Assembly (NCBI GenBank): GCA_964543205.1
Contig: CAZIXB010000002.1
Span: forward strand, 1 to 38,812
Source: CAYSRM01 sp964543205
GTDB lineage: Bacteria > Verrucomicrobiota > Kiritimatiellia > UBA8416 > CAYSRM01
Direction of reading: 5' to 3'
DNA: 38,812 nt
Position 1 is the first letter of the stretch. The number at the start of each line of letters is the position of its first letter. This document shows positions 26,934 through 34,642 of this stretch, in pieces. The notes beneath the pieces are model-generated. The model ran no database searches and had not been told where the DNA came from. It was given only the letters and a program-made list of their open reading frames with translations. The position numbers and the translations under genes were made by a program.

Positions 26934-27767
26934 ATGGCATGGTTTAGAAAAACACGAAAAGAAAAGCCGACGCCTGAAAAATCCCATATGTGGATGATAT
27001 GCCCGGGCTGCAGCGCACACGTATTCAGGGAAGAATGGAAGAAAACAGACAACGTCTGCCCGAAATGCAATTTCCATGACAAGATTACTGTCCACCAGAG
27101 ACTTGATCAGTTGATCGACAAAGAATCATTTGTGGAGCTGAATCAGAATCTGGCGTTCAATGATCCGCTCTCCTTCGCCGACGCAAGGGGCGCCTACAGT
27201 GAAAAAGCCCGACAGGCCACAGAAAAAACCGGGCTGAAAGAATCAATAGTAACAGGCAAAGCCAAAATGAAGTCTATCCCCGTTGTTATAGGCATCATGG
27301 ACTTCCGGTTCCTTGGAGGCAGCCTGGGCAGCATAACGGGAGAGAAAATACTCCAGGCCATGAATTATGCCCTGAAACATCGCATGCCTTGCATAATGGT
27401 ATGCGCTTCAGGCGGAGCAAGAATGCAGGAAGGCATCATCTCATTAATGCAGATGGGCAAAACGTGCGCGGGGATATCAAGACTGAACGAAGCAGGCATT
27501 CCCTACATCTCTGTCCTGACCCACCCCACCACGGGAGGCGTCTCCGCAAGCTTTGCCATGATGGGAGACATCAATATTGCCGAACCAGGCGTCCTGATAG
27601 GCTTTGCGGGGCGCAGGGTAATCGAACAAACCATTAAACAGAAACTGCCGGATGACTTCCAGACCGCCGAGTACGTGCTGGAACACGGTTTTATTGATCA
27701 CATCGTAGACCGGAAAAACCTGAAAGATTTTATCTGCAACGTATTGAAATATTGGAATGCATCATGA
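26934..27767 (+). CDS. accD: Acetyl-CoA carboxylase carboxyltransferase subunit beta
   Basis: AccD with AccA transfers CO2 from carboxybiotin to acetyl-CoA to give malonyl-CoA. The 277-residue protein has the N-terminal zinc ribbon (MICPGC ... VCPKCNFH, about residues 22-50) followed by the crotonase-like carboxyltransferase domain. Oxyanion-hole and CoA-site segments are seen in DFRFLGGSLGSITGEKI, CASGGARMQEG and HPTTGGVSASFAM. The ATG at 26934 has AAAGG upstream and fits MAWFRK, the usual AccD N-terminus. It overlaps the next gene by ATGA and begins the run accD, ParB-like, accA, CT-BCCP fusion. Confidence 0.96.
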   Translation: MAWFRKTRKEKPTPEKSHMWMICPGCSAHVFREEWKKTDNVCPKCNFHDKITVHQRLDQLIDKESFVELNQNLAFNDPLSFADARGAYSEKARQATEKTGLKESIVTGKAKMKSIPVVIGIMDFRFLGGSLGSITGEKILQAMNYALKHRMPCIMVCASGGARMQEGIISLMQMGKTCAGISRLNEAGIPYISVLTHPTTGGVSASFAMMGDINIAEPGVLIGFAGRRVIEQTIKQKLPDDFQTAEYVLEHGFIDHIVDRKNLKDFICNVLKYWNAS

Positions 27768-28183
27768 GCGAAGGTGTCAAAAAAATGAAGCAGAAATTCA
27801 CAGAACTTGAAATCAGCCGGATAAAAACCAAGGCCAAAGCGCTAAGAAATTCGGGGGATACAACAACTCTCGAAAACTCGATAAGAAAACTGGGTTTACT
27901 GTCCCCTCTGATTGTAGACCCTGACAACATTCTTATCTCAGGCTACAGGCGGCTCTCAGCCTGTGACCGAATCGGACTCAAAAGCGTTCCGGTGTTACGC
28001 GTCGATGTTCCGGCAGACAGCATGGAAGCGCTGGACATCCAGACCGATGAGAACCTGTGCAGAAAACCGCTCTCCCACGAGGAACTACAGCAGCATATAC
28101 AGGAAAAAAAACTCCGGATGGAGAAAAACACTGGCAGCAAAGGCTTTGTTGACAAAATCAGAAAAACTTTCTCGCAACACTGA
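27764..28183 (+). CDS. Orphan ParB N-terminal-like domain protein in the acc operon
   Basis: This 139-residue protein resembles the ParB/Srx N-terminal domain: TLENSIRKLGLLSPLIVDPDNIL, then SGYRRLSACDRIG (the place of the GERRxRA CTP-binding box), PVLRVDVP and TDENLCRKPLSHEELQ. It lacks the ParB helix-turn-helix and dimerisation domains and ends in a basic tail, so it is not a chromosome-partition ParB. The ATG overlaps the accD stop (ATGA), giving translational coupling. A later ATG at 27785 is possible. A regulatory or CTP-sensing role in lipid synthesis is speculation. The function is unknown. Confidence 0.7.
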   Translation: MSEGVKKMKQKFTELEISRIKTKAKALRNSGDTTTLENSIRKLGLLSPLIVDPDNILISGYRRLSACDRIGLKSVPVLRVDVPADSMEALDIQTDENLCRKPLSHEELQQHIQEKKLRMEKNTGSKGFVDKIRKTFSQH

Positions 28184-28285
28184 TTTAAATTATACGCCTC
28201 GATGCCGGAATAAGGGCAATCCGGGATTCACCGCTCGATAGCGCCGGTGATAGCAAACGGATAATAGAGAAAAGATCAGGTTAAT

Positions 28286-29248
28286 ATGAATCTCGACTTT
28301 GAAAAGGAAATAGCGGAAATAGAAAACAGAATTTCCGAGCTGAAAAAATTAAATGAAAACCCGAACGTTGAGTTCGATACCGAAATAGCTGAACTTGCTC
28401 GCGAACTGGAAGCAAAGACAAAATCAACCTACCGGAATCTTTCCCCATGGCAGACCATACAAATAGCAAGACATCCTGAACGACCGTCCATAAAAGACTA
28501 CGCCAGTGGAGTTTTCGGCGAATTCATAGAGCTGCACGGAGATCGCTGCTTCGGCGACGACCAGGGCATTATAGGCGGTTTTGCCAGCATAAAACAAAGC
28601 AAACACAAAGTTATGCTCATCGGACACCAGAAGGGTAAATCCGTAGAAGAAAACCTCCGAAGCAATTTCGGGATGGCAAACCCCGAAGGCTACCGCAAAG
28701 CCCTGCGGCTGATGAAACTGGCGGAAAAATACAAAATCCCGGTAGTATGCCTGATAGATACCCCCGGGGCCTACCCCGGCGAAGAAGCAGAGGCCCGCGG
28801 CCAGGCCGAGGCCATCGCGCGCAACCTTACGGAGATGTTCAGCATTAAAGTTCCGATTGTAGTAATAGTCACAGGAGAAGGCGGCAGCGGAGGCGCCATC
28901 GGAATCGGCATAGGCGATGCCGTGCTGATGCTTTCAAATGCTGTGTACTCGGTCATATCCCCCGAAGGATGCGCCTCCATATTGTGGCGCGACGGCTCAA
29001 AAGCTTCGGATGCGGCCTCGGCATTGAAAATTACTGCAAAGGATCTCAAAAAACACAATATAATAGACGAAATAATCGAAGAACCCGTCGGCGGAGCACA
29101 CAGGAACCATCAAGCAACATTCGAATCAGTCAGGAAAACTCTCGTGACCCGCCTGACAAGACTTAAAAAAATGTCGTCGAGAAGGCTTTTGGAAAAGAGA
29201 TTTGAAAAATTCGCTTCAATGGGCAGACCTGAAAGAGTCAAACGATAG
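28286..29248 (+). CDS. accA: Acetyl-CoA carboxylase carboxyltransferase subunit alpha
   Basis: AccA pairs with AccD in the carboxyltransferase of acetyl-CoA carboxylase. The 320-residue protein has the N-terminal helical region (FEKEIAEIENRISELKKL), then AccA landmarks WQTIQIARHPERPSIKDYA, HGDRCFGDDQGIIGGFA, IDTPGAYPGEEAEARGQ and TGEGGSGGAIGIGIGD. It follows the ParB-like gene by 102 nt and an AGG ribosome site precedes the ATG. It ends 16 nt before the carboxyltransferase-BCCP fusion gene, whose product carries the only biotin site in the window. Confidence 0.96.
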   Translation: MNLDFEKEIAEIENRISELKKLNENPNVEFDTEIAELARELEAKTKSTYRNLSPWQTIQIARHPERPSIKDYASGVFGEFIELHGDRCFGDDQGIIGGFASIKQSKHKVMLIGHQKGKSVEENLRSNFGMANPEGYRKALRLMKLAEKYKIPVVCLIDTPGAYPGEEAEARGQAEAIARNLTEMFSIKVPIVVIVTGEGGSGGAIGIGIGDAVLMLSNAVYSVISPEGCASILWRDGSKASDAASALKITAKDLKKHNIIDEIIEEPVGGAHRNHQATFESVRKTLVTRLTRLKKMSSRRLLEKRFEKFASMGRPERVKR

Positions 29249-29264
29249 AAAAGAAGGACTAGAC

Positions 29265-31229
29265 ATGGCCCGATCAAAAAAAGAAGACAGAGGAACCACC
29301 CGGAAATCTAAAAAACAAACTTCCGCTTCCTCTAAAAAAACAACGCCGCTTCGTATCACCGACACCACACTGCGCGATGCCCACCAGTCGCTCTGGGCAA
29401 CCAGGATGCGGACCAGTGACATAGAAGGCATACTGGAAACAATCGATAACGCAGGCTATTACTCTCTCGAAGTCTGGGGCGGAGCAACTTTTGATGTATG
29501 CCTTCGTTTCCTGAGGGAAAACCCATGGGAACGTCTCCGGTTGATGAAATCCAAAGCAAAGAAAACTCCCCTGCAGATGCTTCTCCGCGGTCAGAATATA
29601 CTCGGATACAAGAATTATCCCGACGATCTCCTCGACCGCTTCGTAGCTCTGGCTTGCAAAAACGGGATAGATATTTTCAGAATATTCGACGCGCTTAATG
29701 ATAACAGGAACCTGGAACACGCTATCAAATCCGTCAAAAAACACGGCGGACATGCGCAGGGCACCCTCTGCTATACAATCAGTCCGGTCCATACCGTCAA
29801 CGAGTTCGTGCGTGTGGCTGAAGAACAGGTTCAAATGGGCATCGACTCCCTCTGCATTAAGGATATGGCGGGAATCCTGTCGCCCGTTTCCGCAGAAAAA
29901 CTGGTCTCGGCCCTCACCACGAAACTGGACGTGCCTGTCCAGCTCCATTGCCATATGACAAGCGGTATGGCCGTGGCAACATATACCGAAGGGGTAATGG
30001 CCGGCGCAGGGGCGATCGACTGCGCAATATCGCCTATGTCGGGTTTTTCATCTCAGCCACCGGTAGAAACCATGCTTTCGATATTTGACCAGACCCCGTA
30101 CAATGCACAGCTTGACGTTGATTGCCTACGCAAAATCTGCAAATACTTCGGTAATCTTGCCCCGGAACGGAAATTGTCGCATCAACCCATTAATATCATT
30201 GATCCGGAAATACTTATCCACCACATACCAGGCGGAATGATATCCAACCTGCGTTCACAGCTCGATCAGCAGGATGCATTAGACAGACTTCCCGAAGTCC
30301 TCGATGAAATACCCGAAACCCGAAAAGACATGGGCTATCCTCCGCTGGTAACCCCAACAAGCCAGATAATCGGCATTCAGTCGGTAATGAACATCCTGTC
30401 AGGCGAAAGATACTCAATGGTGCCCCAGGAAACAAAGAATTACATAAAAGGCTTTTACGGAAGACCACCAGCCAAAATCAATCCAAAGTTAAAAAAGAAA
30501 ATACTTGGCGACGAAAAACCGATAACCTGCCGGCCGGCGGATCTGCTAGACCCTATGCTGCCTAACGCAACAGACAATATCGATCCCGTGCTGATAAAGG
30601 AAGAAGAAGATATTATATCCTACTGCCTTTTCCCGGAAACAGCAAAACAATACCTGGAATGGCGCAGTTTGCCCGAAGATCAACGTCCTGAACCGCCAGC
30701 AGAAACCGAGAGAAAACAACATGATGAGGTGGATGAGGTGGATAACAATAGAAATATGGAACCACCGCAAAACGGCAAACCCTTCCTCAATCCTGAAGAC
30801 TACAAGGAATTACACGAAGTCATCGAAAAAGTAAAAGAACTGGGCCTGGACGAACTCACCATCCGCAGGGGAAACGCCAGCCTCAGCCTCAGCGGAGGCG
30901 AGGTTTCACAATCCGCCAACGCACATGCAGAAGAAAAACCGCAAACAGCGAAATCCGAAGAATCAACCAGCGCCAAGACCAAAACAGACGGTCCGGCAAT
31001 CGAAGCGCCGCTAAACGGAACCTTTTACACCTGCCCCGGCCCCGGACAACCCGATTTTACAGCGCCTGGCGACATTGTCGAGCAAGACGAACCGGTTTGT
31101 ATCGTCGAAGCAATGAAGCTCTTCAACCAGATCAAGACCCCTTTCAAATGCAAAATCAGGTCATTTCTTGTCAAGCACGGAGACACCGTGAGCAAAGGGC
31201 AACCACTGATCTCCATTGAACAACTGTAG
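29265..31229 (+). CDS. Pyruvate/oxaloacetate carboxyltransferase fused to AccB-type biotin carrier
   Basis: This 654-residue fusion starts with a basic linker (SKKEDRGTTRKSKKQTSASS). Residues about 27-300 are an HMG-lyase-like TIM barrel of the PycB/OadA family, with RITDTTLRDAHQS, FRIFDALND, IKDMAGILSP (catalytic Lys) and LHCHMTSGMA (metal His). The PYC_OADA conserved domain follows to about 470. An acidic linker holds a 9-nt tandem repeat (DEVDEVD). The C-terminus looks like AccB and not OadA: DYKELHEVIEKVKELGLDEL, then GTFYTCPGPGQPDF, whose extra loop is the BCCP thumb, and EAMKLF with biotinyl Lys at about 618. The start at 29265 has AAGGA. It could be pyruvate carboxylase B, oxaloacetate decarboxylase alpha or a transcarboxylase. 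No accC, oadB or oadG is nearby. Confidence 0.88.
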   Translation: MARSKKEDRGTTRKSKKQTSASSKKTTPLRITDTTLRDAHQSLWATRMRTSDIEGILETIDNAGYYSLEVWGGATFDVCLRFLRENPWERLRLMKSKAKKTPLQMLLRGQNILGYKNYPDDLLDRFVALACKNGIDIFRIFDALNDNRNLEHAIKSVKKHGGHAQGTLCYTISPVHTVNEFVRVAEEQVQMGIDSLCIKDMAGILSPVSAEKLVSALTTKLDVPVQLHCHMTSGMAVATYTEGVMAGAGAIDCAISPMSGFSSQPPVETMLSIFDQTPYNAQLDVDCLRKICKYFGNLAPERKLSHQPINIIDPEILIHHIPGGMISNLRSQLDQQDALDRLPEVLDEIPETRKDMGYPPLVTPTSQIIGIQSVMNILSGERYSMVPQETKNYIKGFYGRPPAKINPKLKKKILGDEKPITCRPADLLDPMLPNATDNIDPVLIKEEEDIISYCLFPETAKQYLEWRSLPEDQRPEPPAETERKQHDEVDEVDNNRNMEPPQNGKPFLNPEDYKELHEVIEKVKELGLDELTIRRGNASLSLSGGEVSQSANAHAEEKPQTAKSEESTSAKTKTDGPAIEAPLNGTFYTCPGPGQPDFTAPGDIVEQDEPVCIVEAMKLFNQIKTPFKCKIRSFLVKHGDTVSKGQPLISIEQL

Positions 31230-31278
31230 TTAACCCGCATATCTCACACTTTTCAGGAGTGTGAGATATGCGGGTTAA
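31230..31278. terminator. 21-bp perfect hairpin between convergent runs
   Basis: Positions 31230-31250 are the exact reverse complement of 31258-31278, with a 7-nt loop (TTTCAGG). The left arm begins directly after the stop codon of the fusion gene, and the minus-strand hypothetical gene ends 24 nt further on. The position fits a two-way transcription end. No T-run follows on either strand, so it is not a textbook intrinsic terminator. The stem could instead act as an mRNA-end stabiliser or a protein site. Confidence 0.6.
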
Positions 31279-31301
31279 ACAACTCATGGAAAAACACGCC
31301 G

Positions 31302-31895
31302 TCAAGGCCGTTTTTTGCGGTCAAGGAACAGGTCAAGTTGCTCGTCCCTTATCAAATCATAGTTTTTGAGCAAACGCATAATCTGTAAAAGGTCGGACTT
31401 TCCGTAGTTCCTGTTGACATCAACACTCCTGGCCAATTCCATGAGCATGGTCCCAAAAGTAATCACCCCGTCAATGCCCCTTTCTTTCAACAACTCTACA
31501 CTCCGGGATCTTAAATCCTCCCCCACAGGCAACCGCGGCAAACAAAGAATTCGGGCAAATTTGCCGGTTCCAAGCAGATTTTGAGCATATTGAAGCGCTT
31601 CTTTCTCGGCAAATCGATAAAGATCAGGTTCCTTTTCCAGCCTCGACGGATAAAGCCGCTCCGAGTGCCACCCCTGGATCCCGACAATAGCCCCGGCAAC
31701 AGACCGAAGATCATCTCCTGTCCAGACAAAACTGCCAGCGACACCGTGAGTTGCATTCACCGGCCTGGTCAGGACAAAGTCCACCTCCTCACACGCAGTC
31801 TTGTGCCTGCCGGGAACAGTATGCTTCCTTGGCTGCAACACGTGAAAGCCGTTTAACTCAAAATACTCCCTTACAATTGTCTCGTTCATACCCAC
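31302..31895 (-). CDS. Conserved-looking protein of unknown function
   Basis: I do not recognise this 197-residue protein. It has no signal peptide and no membrane segment. The N-terminal part reads NETIVREYFELNGFHVLQPR, then CEEVDFVLTRP and AIVGIQGWHSERLYPS. A helix, a G-F-x-V strand and E-x-x-D-F before a buried strand recall the PD-(D/E)xK nuclease layout, but no clear catalytic E-x-K follows, so I do not assign it. The C-terminus is helical and charged (LLQIMRLLKNYDLIRDEQLD). The start is GTG at 31895 (GGAGG 11 nt upstream) or ATG at 31889. It lies 33 nt after aroB and is the last gene of the minus-strand run. Confidence 0.65.
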   Translation of the reverse strand: MGMNETIVREYFELNGFHVLQPRKHTVPGRHKTACEEVDFVLTRPVNATHGVAGSFVWTGDDLRSVAGAIVGIQGWHSERLYPSRLEKEPDLYRFAEKEALQYAQNLLGTGKFARILCLPRLPVGEDLRSRSVELLKERGIDGVITFGTMLMELARSVDVNRNYGKSDLLQIMRLLKNYDLIRDEQLDLFLDRKKRP

Positions 31896-31928
31896 GACAA
31901 ATCGATTCCTCCATGTATAAAACCGGAA

Positions 31929-33029
31929 TTACATATCTGCGTATACATCAGACAACAAACCCTCTTCCACAACGCATCCCACACAAACCCGGCCAAGACT
32001 TTCAACCAGGGTGAACCTTGGAACACTGCCCAACGCCTTCTTGTCTCTGGTCATGGCCTGCCGAATCTGTTCCCACCCTGGTTTTCCGCCGTTTTCCGCA
32101 GGCGATACAGGCAGCTTCAACCCGGAAAGCAAACGCTTTATGCGGTCCGCATCTTTTTTGGAAAACCCCCTGGTCTCTGTAGCCAGATCAGCCGCATATG
32201 CCATCCCCGCAGCAACAGCTTCACCATGAAGATACTTGCCGTATCCGGCCACCTTCTCAAGCGCGTGGCCAAGCGTGTGCCCGAAATTCAAAGCAGCCCT
32301 CACCCCCGATTCCCGCTCATCCATGGCAACCACTTCTGCCTTGATCTCACACGAGCGAGTAATTACTTCCTGCAGAAAAACAGGATCCCGCTCGACAAGC
32401 CGCTCCGCTCCCGACTCCAGATTCCTGAACAGCTCAGCATCCCATATCACCGCATGCTTAACCAGTTCAGCCAGCCCGGATAGATATTCTTTCTCCGGAA
32501 GCGATACAAGAGTTGAAAGGTCGATGGCAACCTCCACAGGCTGATAGAAAGCTCCTACCAGATTTTTGCCTTCCTCCATGTTCAAACCAGTCTTCCCTCC
32601 CACCGAGCTGTCCAGCATGGCAAGCGTGGTAGTAGGCGCCTGCACATAACGTATACCCCGAAGATAAGTGGCGGCAACAAAGCCAGCAAGATCGCCTATA
32701 ACCCCGCCGCCAAGAGCAAAAATAAAAGAGGATCTGTCAAGTCCGGCTTCAATCGCTTTAGAATATAATGCCCCGGCACAGGACAGATTTTTAGACGCCT
32801 CGCCGGCGGGAACCTTCTCCCTGCGCACGTTGAAACCCAGCGCGCCAATTCGCCTTTCAAAAACATCTCCGTAAATTGCATCCACATTGCTGTCAGAGAT
32901 TATCAATGCTCGCAACCCGTCGACCCTGTCACAATATCCGGCTCCCGGCGTCAAATCTGCGCCTATGCGAATATCGTAACTTCTGTCACCAAGGAGCGCT
33001 TTCACTATGCTGCAATTCTCAGTCACCAT
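31929..33029 (-). CDS. aroB: 3-dehydroquinate synthase
   Basis: AroB converts DAHP to 3-dehydroquinate, step two of the shikimate pathway, using NAD+ and a divalent metal. The 366-residue protein contains ALGGGVIGDLAGFVAATYLRG, PTTTLAMLDSSVGGKTGLN, LAELVKHAVIWD and ALNFGHTLGHALE, which hold the nucleotide, active-site Lys and metal ligands. The ATG at 33029 with AAGGAG 9 nt upstream is chosen over the TTG at 33050. It overlaps the fmt 3' end by 11 nt. Confidence 0.96.
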   Translation of the reverse strand: MVTENCSIVKALLGDRSYDIRIGADLTPGAGYCDRVDGLRALIISDSNVDAIYGDVFERRIGALGFNVRREKVPAGEASKNLSCAGALYSKAIEAGLDRSSFIFALGGGVIGDLAGFVAATYLRGIRYVQAPTTTLAMLDSSVGGKTGLNMEEGKNLVGAFYQPVEVAIDLSTLVSLPEKEYLSGLAELVKHAVIWDAELFRNLESGAERLVERDPVFLQEVITRSCEIKAEVVAMDERESGVRAALNFGHTLGHALEKVAGYGKYLHGEAVAAGMAYAADLATETRGFSKKDADRIKRLLSGLKLPVSPAENGGKPGWEQIRQAMTRDKKALGSVPRFTLVESLGRVCVGCVVEEGLLSDVYADM

Positions 33030-33966
33030 GAATCCTCTCTCCTTCCGCAATTCTCAAGCCCCGGGCAAACTCTGCCCCGGACATTTCTCTTTTTCCAGCA
33101 GGCTTAACCCTGAGCAGGCATACAGAATCATCTCCCCCGGAAACAGCGCCTGTCTTTATCACCAGGGAATTCCTTCCCGACTCCAACACCGTGCCGGCAA
33201 CCGCATCAGCCGAACCCGACCGCATCCCGGCAACTTCAAGGAGGACAACCCGGCGGCCTTTTAAATTACAATACGCTCCAGGCCATGGCGTAAATGCCCG
33301 CACCCTGTTGTAAATATCTTCCGCCTCCATATCCCATGATATCAAACCGTCTTTCTTGCTCAAACGCGGCGCATAAGTGGCCAGGCTTTCATCCTGGGGC
33401 CTGCGCGGCGCTATACCGCTTTCGACATCCTTAACAGTCTGCTCCAACAATTCTCCGCCTGGCGCAGCCAGTCTGTCCATGAGCTCCCCGGCATTTTCTC
33501 CGTTTTTAATCTCAACTTTCAACTGATAAATAACATCCCCGGCATCCATCCTGTCATCCATGTGCATTGTTGTAAGGCCGGTCTGGCGCCGGCCATCAAG
33601 CAGCGCATGCTGAATAGGCGCCGCGCCACGGTATTCCGGAAGAAGCGAAGCATGAAGGTTAATGCAGCCCAAAGAAGGAAGCTGTAGCACAGCTTTCTTC
33701 AGAATCTGTCCATACGCAACCACCGCTATCAGATCAGGAGCAAGGCGCTCAAGTTCTTTTATGCTGTCTGCCGAGTTTACGTTCTCAGGGGTCAAAACAG
33801 GCAGCCCTAAATCTTCGGCAGTAACCCTGAGTGCGCTGGGAGAAGGTATAAGCTTCCTGCCACTGGGCCTGTCGGGCTGGGTTACCACCCCGACTATGCT
33901 TTCACCACTCAAGGCGCGCAGACTCTCACAGGCAAATCCGGCCGATCCCATGAAGACAATTCTCAT
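33019..33966 (-). CDS. fmt: Methionyl-tRNA formyltransferase
   Basis: Fmt formylates initiator Met-tRNA with 10-formyl-THF. The 315-residue protein begins MRIVFMGSAGFACESLRAL, has VVTQPDRPSGRK, and the catalytic region INLHASLLPEYRGAAPIQHA (Asn, His) with the downstream Asp in DDRMDAGDVIYQ. A C-terminal OB-like tRNA-binding domain follows (FTPWPGAYCNLKGRRVVLLE). It lies 30 nt after the fumarase beta gene and overlaps aroB. Its usual partner def is not in this window. Confidence 0.96.
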   Translation of the reverse strand: MRIVFMGSAGFACESLRALSGESIVGVVTQPDRPSGRKLIPSPSALRVTAEDLGLPVLTPENVNSADSIKELERLAPDLIAVVAYGQILKKAVLQLPSLGCINLHASLLPEYRGAAPIQHALLDGRRQTGLTTMHMDDRMDAGDVIYQLKVEIKNGENAGELMDRLAAPGGELLEQTVKDVESGIAPRRPQDESLATYAPRLSKKDGLISWDMEAEDIYNRVRAFTPWPGAYCNLKGRRVVLLEVAGMRSGSADAVAGTVLESGRNSLVIKTGAVSGGDDSVCLLRVKPAGKREMSGAEFARGLRIAEGERIHGD

Positions 33967-33996
33967 GTATCAAGCTCCCTCTGTCATCTCACGCCG

Positions 33997-34569
33997 TTAC
34001 CCGCGCAATATGGTCTCAAGAATTCGTTCAGACTTCTCAGCTATATCATCATGAAGACTGCAGCCGTCCGAATCAATGGTTACAATGCCTTCCATCCCCT
34101 CAACATCAAGCTCCCACATGGCTTCGGCCGGTCCAAAGCGATCCAGATAATGCACGCCGCAGACATCAACAATCCGTTCGGCCAGCGCCGCCCCTGCGCC
34201 CCCGACAACATGTACATACACGCAGCCATGACGTCTGCATGCCTCTATGGTAGCTTTGTGCATTCCTCCCTTGCCGATAATAACACGCACACCATGACGC
34301 CTGATAACTTCAGCCATAAAAGGCTCCTGGCGCGAAGAAGTGGTCGGACCAGCCGCGCTGATAACCCACCTGCCGGAACGAAGAACAGCAACAGGCCCGC
34401 AATGATAAATTGCGCCGTCCCTCATATCCACAGGCGCTTTATCCTCGCCCGCCAGTTCCTCGTGAACACGGTCGCGTCCTGTAACAATCCTCCCCGATAA
34501 ACTGATGCGGTCGGATGCGCTCAAAGACCTCACTGCGTTTTCTTTAAATGGATACCTAAGATTATTCAT
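33997..34569 (-). CDS. Class I fumarate hydratase, beta (C-terminal) subunit
   Basis: This 190-residue protein corresponds to the C-terminal domain of Fe-S fumarases and to the beta subunit of L-tartrate dehydratase. Family motifs are LSGRIVTGRDRVHEEL, AIYHCGPVA, AAGPTTSSRQEPF and VIIGKGGMHKATIEACRRHG. The ATG at 34569 is favoured by a GGGAG ribosome site 5 nt upstream. A GTG at 34584 is the alternative. It follows the alpha-subunit gene by 73 nt. The split two-gene form is common in anaerobes. The substrate, fumarate or tartrate, is not settled by sequence, though fumarate is the likelier housekeeping choice. Confidence 0.88.
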   Translation of the reverse strand: MNNLRYPFKENAVRSLSASDRISLSGRIVTGRDRVHEELAGEDKAPVDMRDGAIYHCGPVAVLRSGRWVISAAGPTTSSRQEPFMAEVIRRHGVRVIIGKGGMHKATIEACRRHGCVYVHVVGGAGAALAERIVDVCGVHYLDRFGPAEAMWELDVEGMEGIVTIDSDGCSLHDDIAEKSERILETILRG

Positions 34570-34642
34570 CACTACTCCCGGCACGGACGGGCTTTGTGCC
34601 TGCGCTTCTCAGCTGCCCGCCGCTCGCCGCATTCACCTCAGC

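Noticed and set aside
28228..28250. Short TCACCG/CGGTGA hairpin between the ParB-like gene and accA
   Set aside because: A six-bp stem with an 11-nt loop is too weak to call a terminator or regulatory site.
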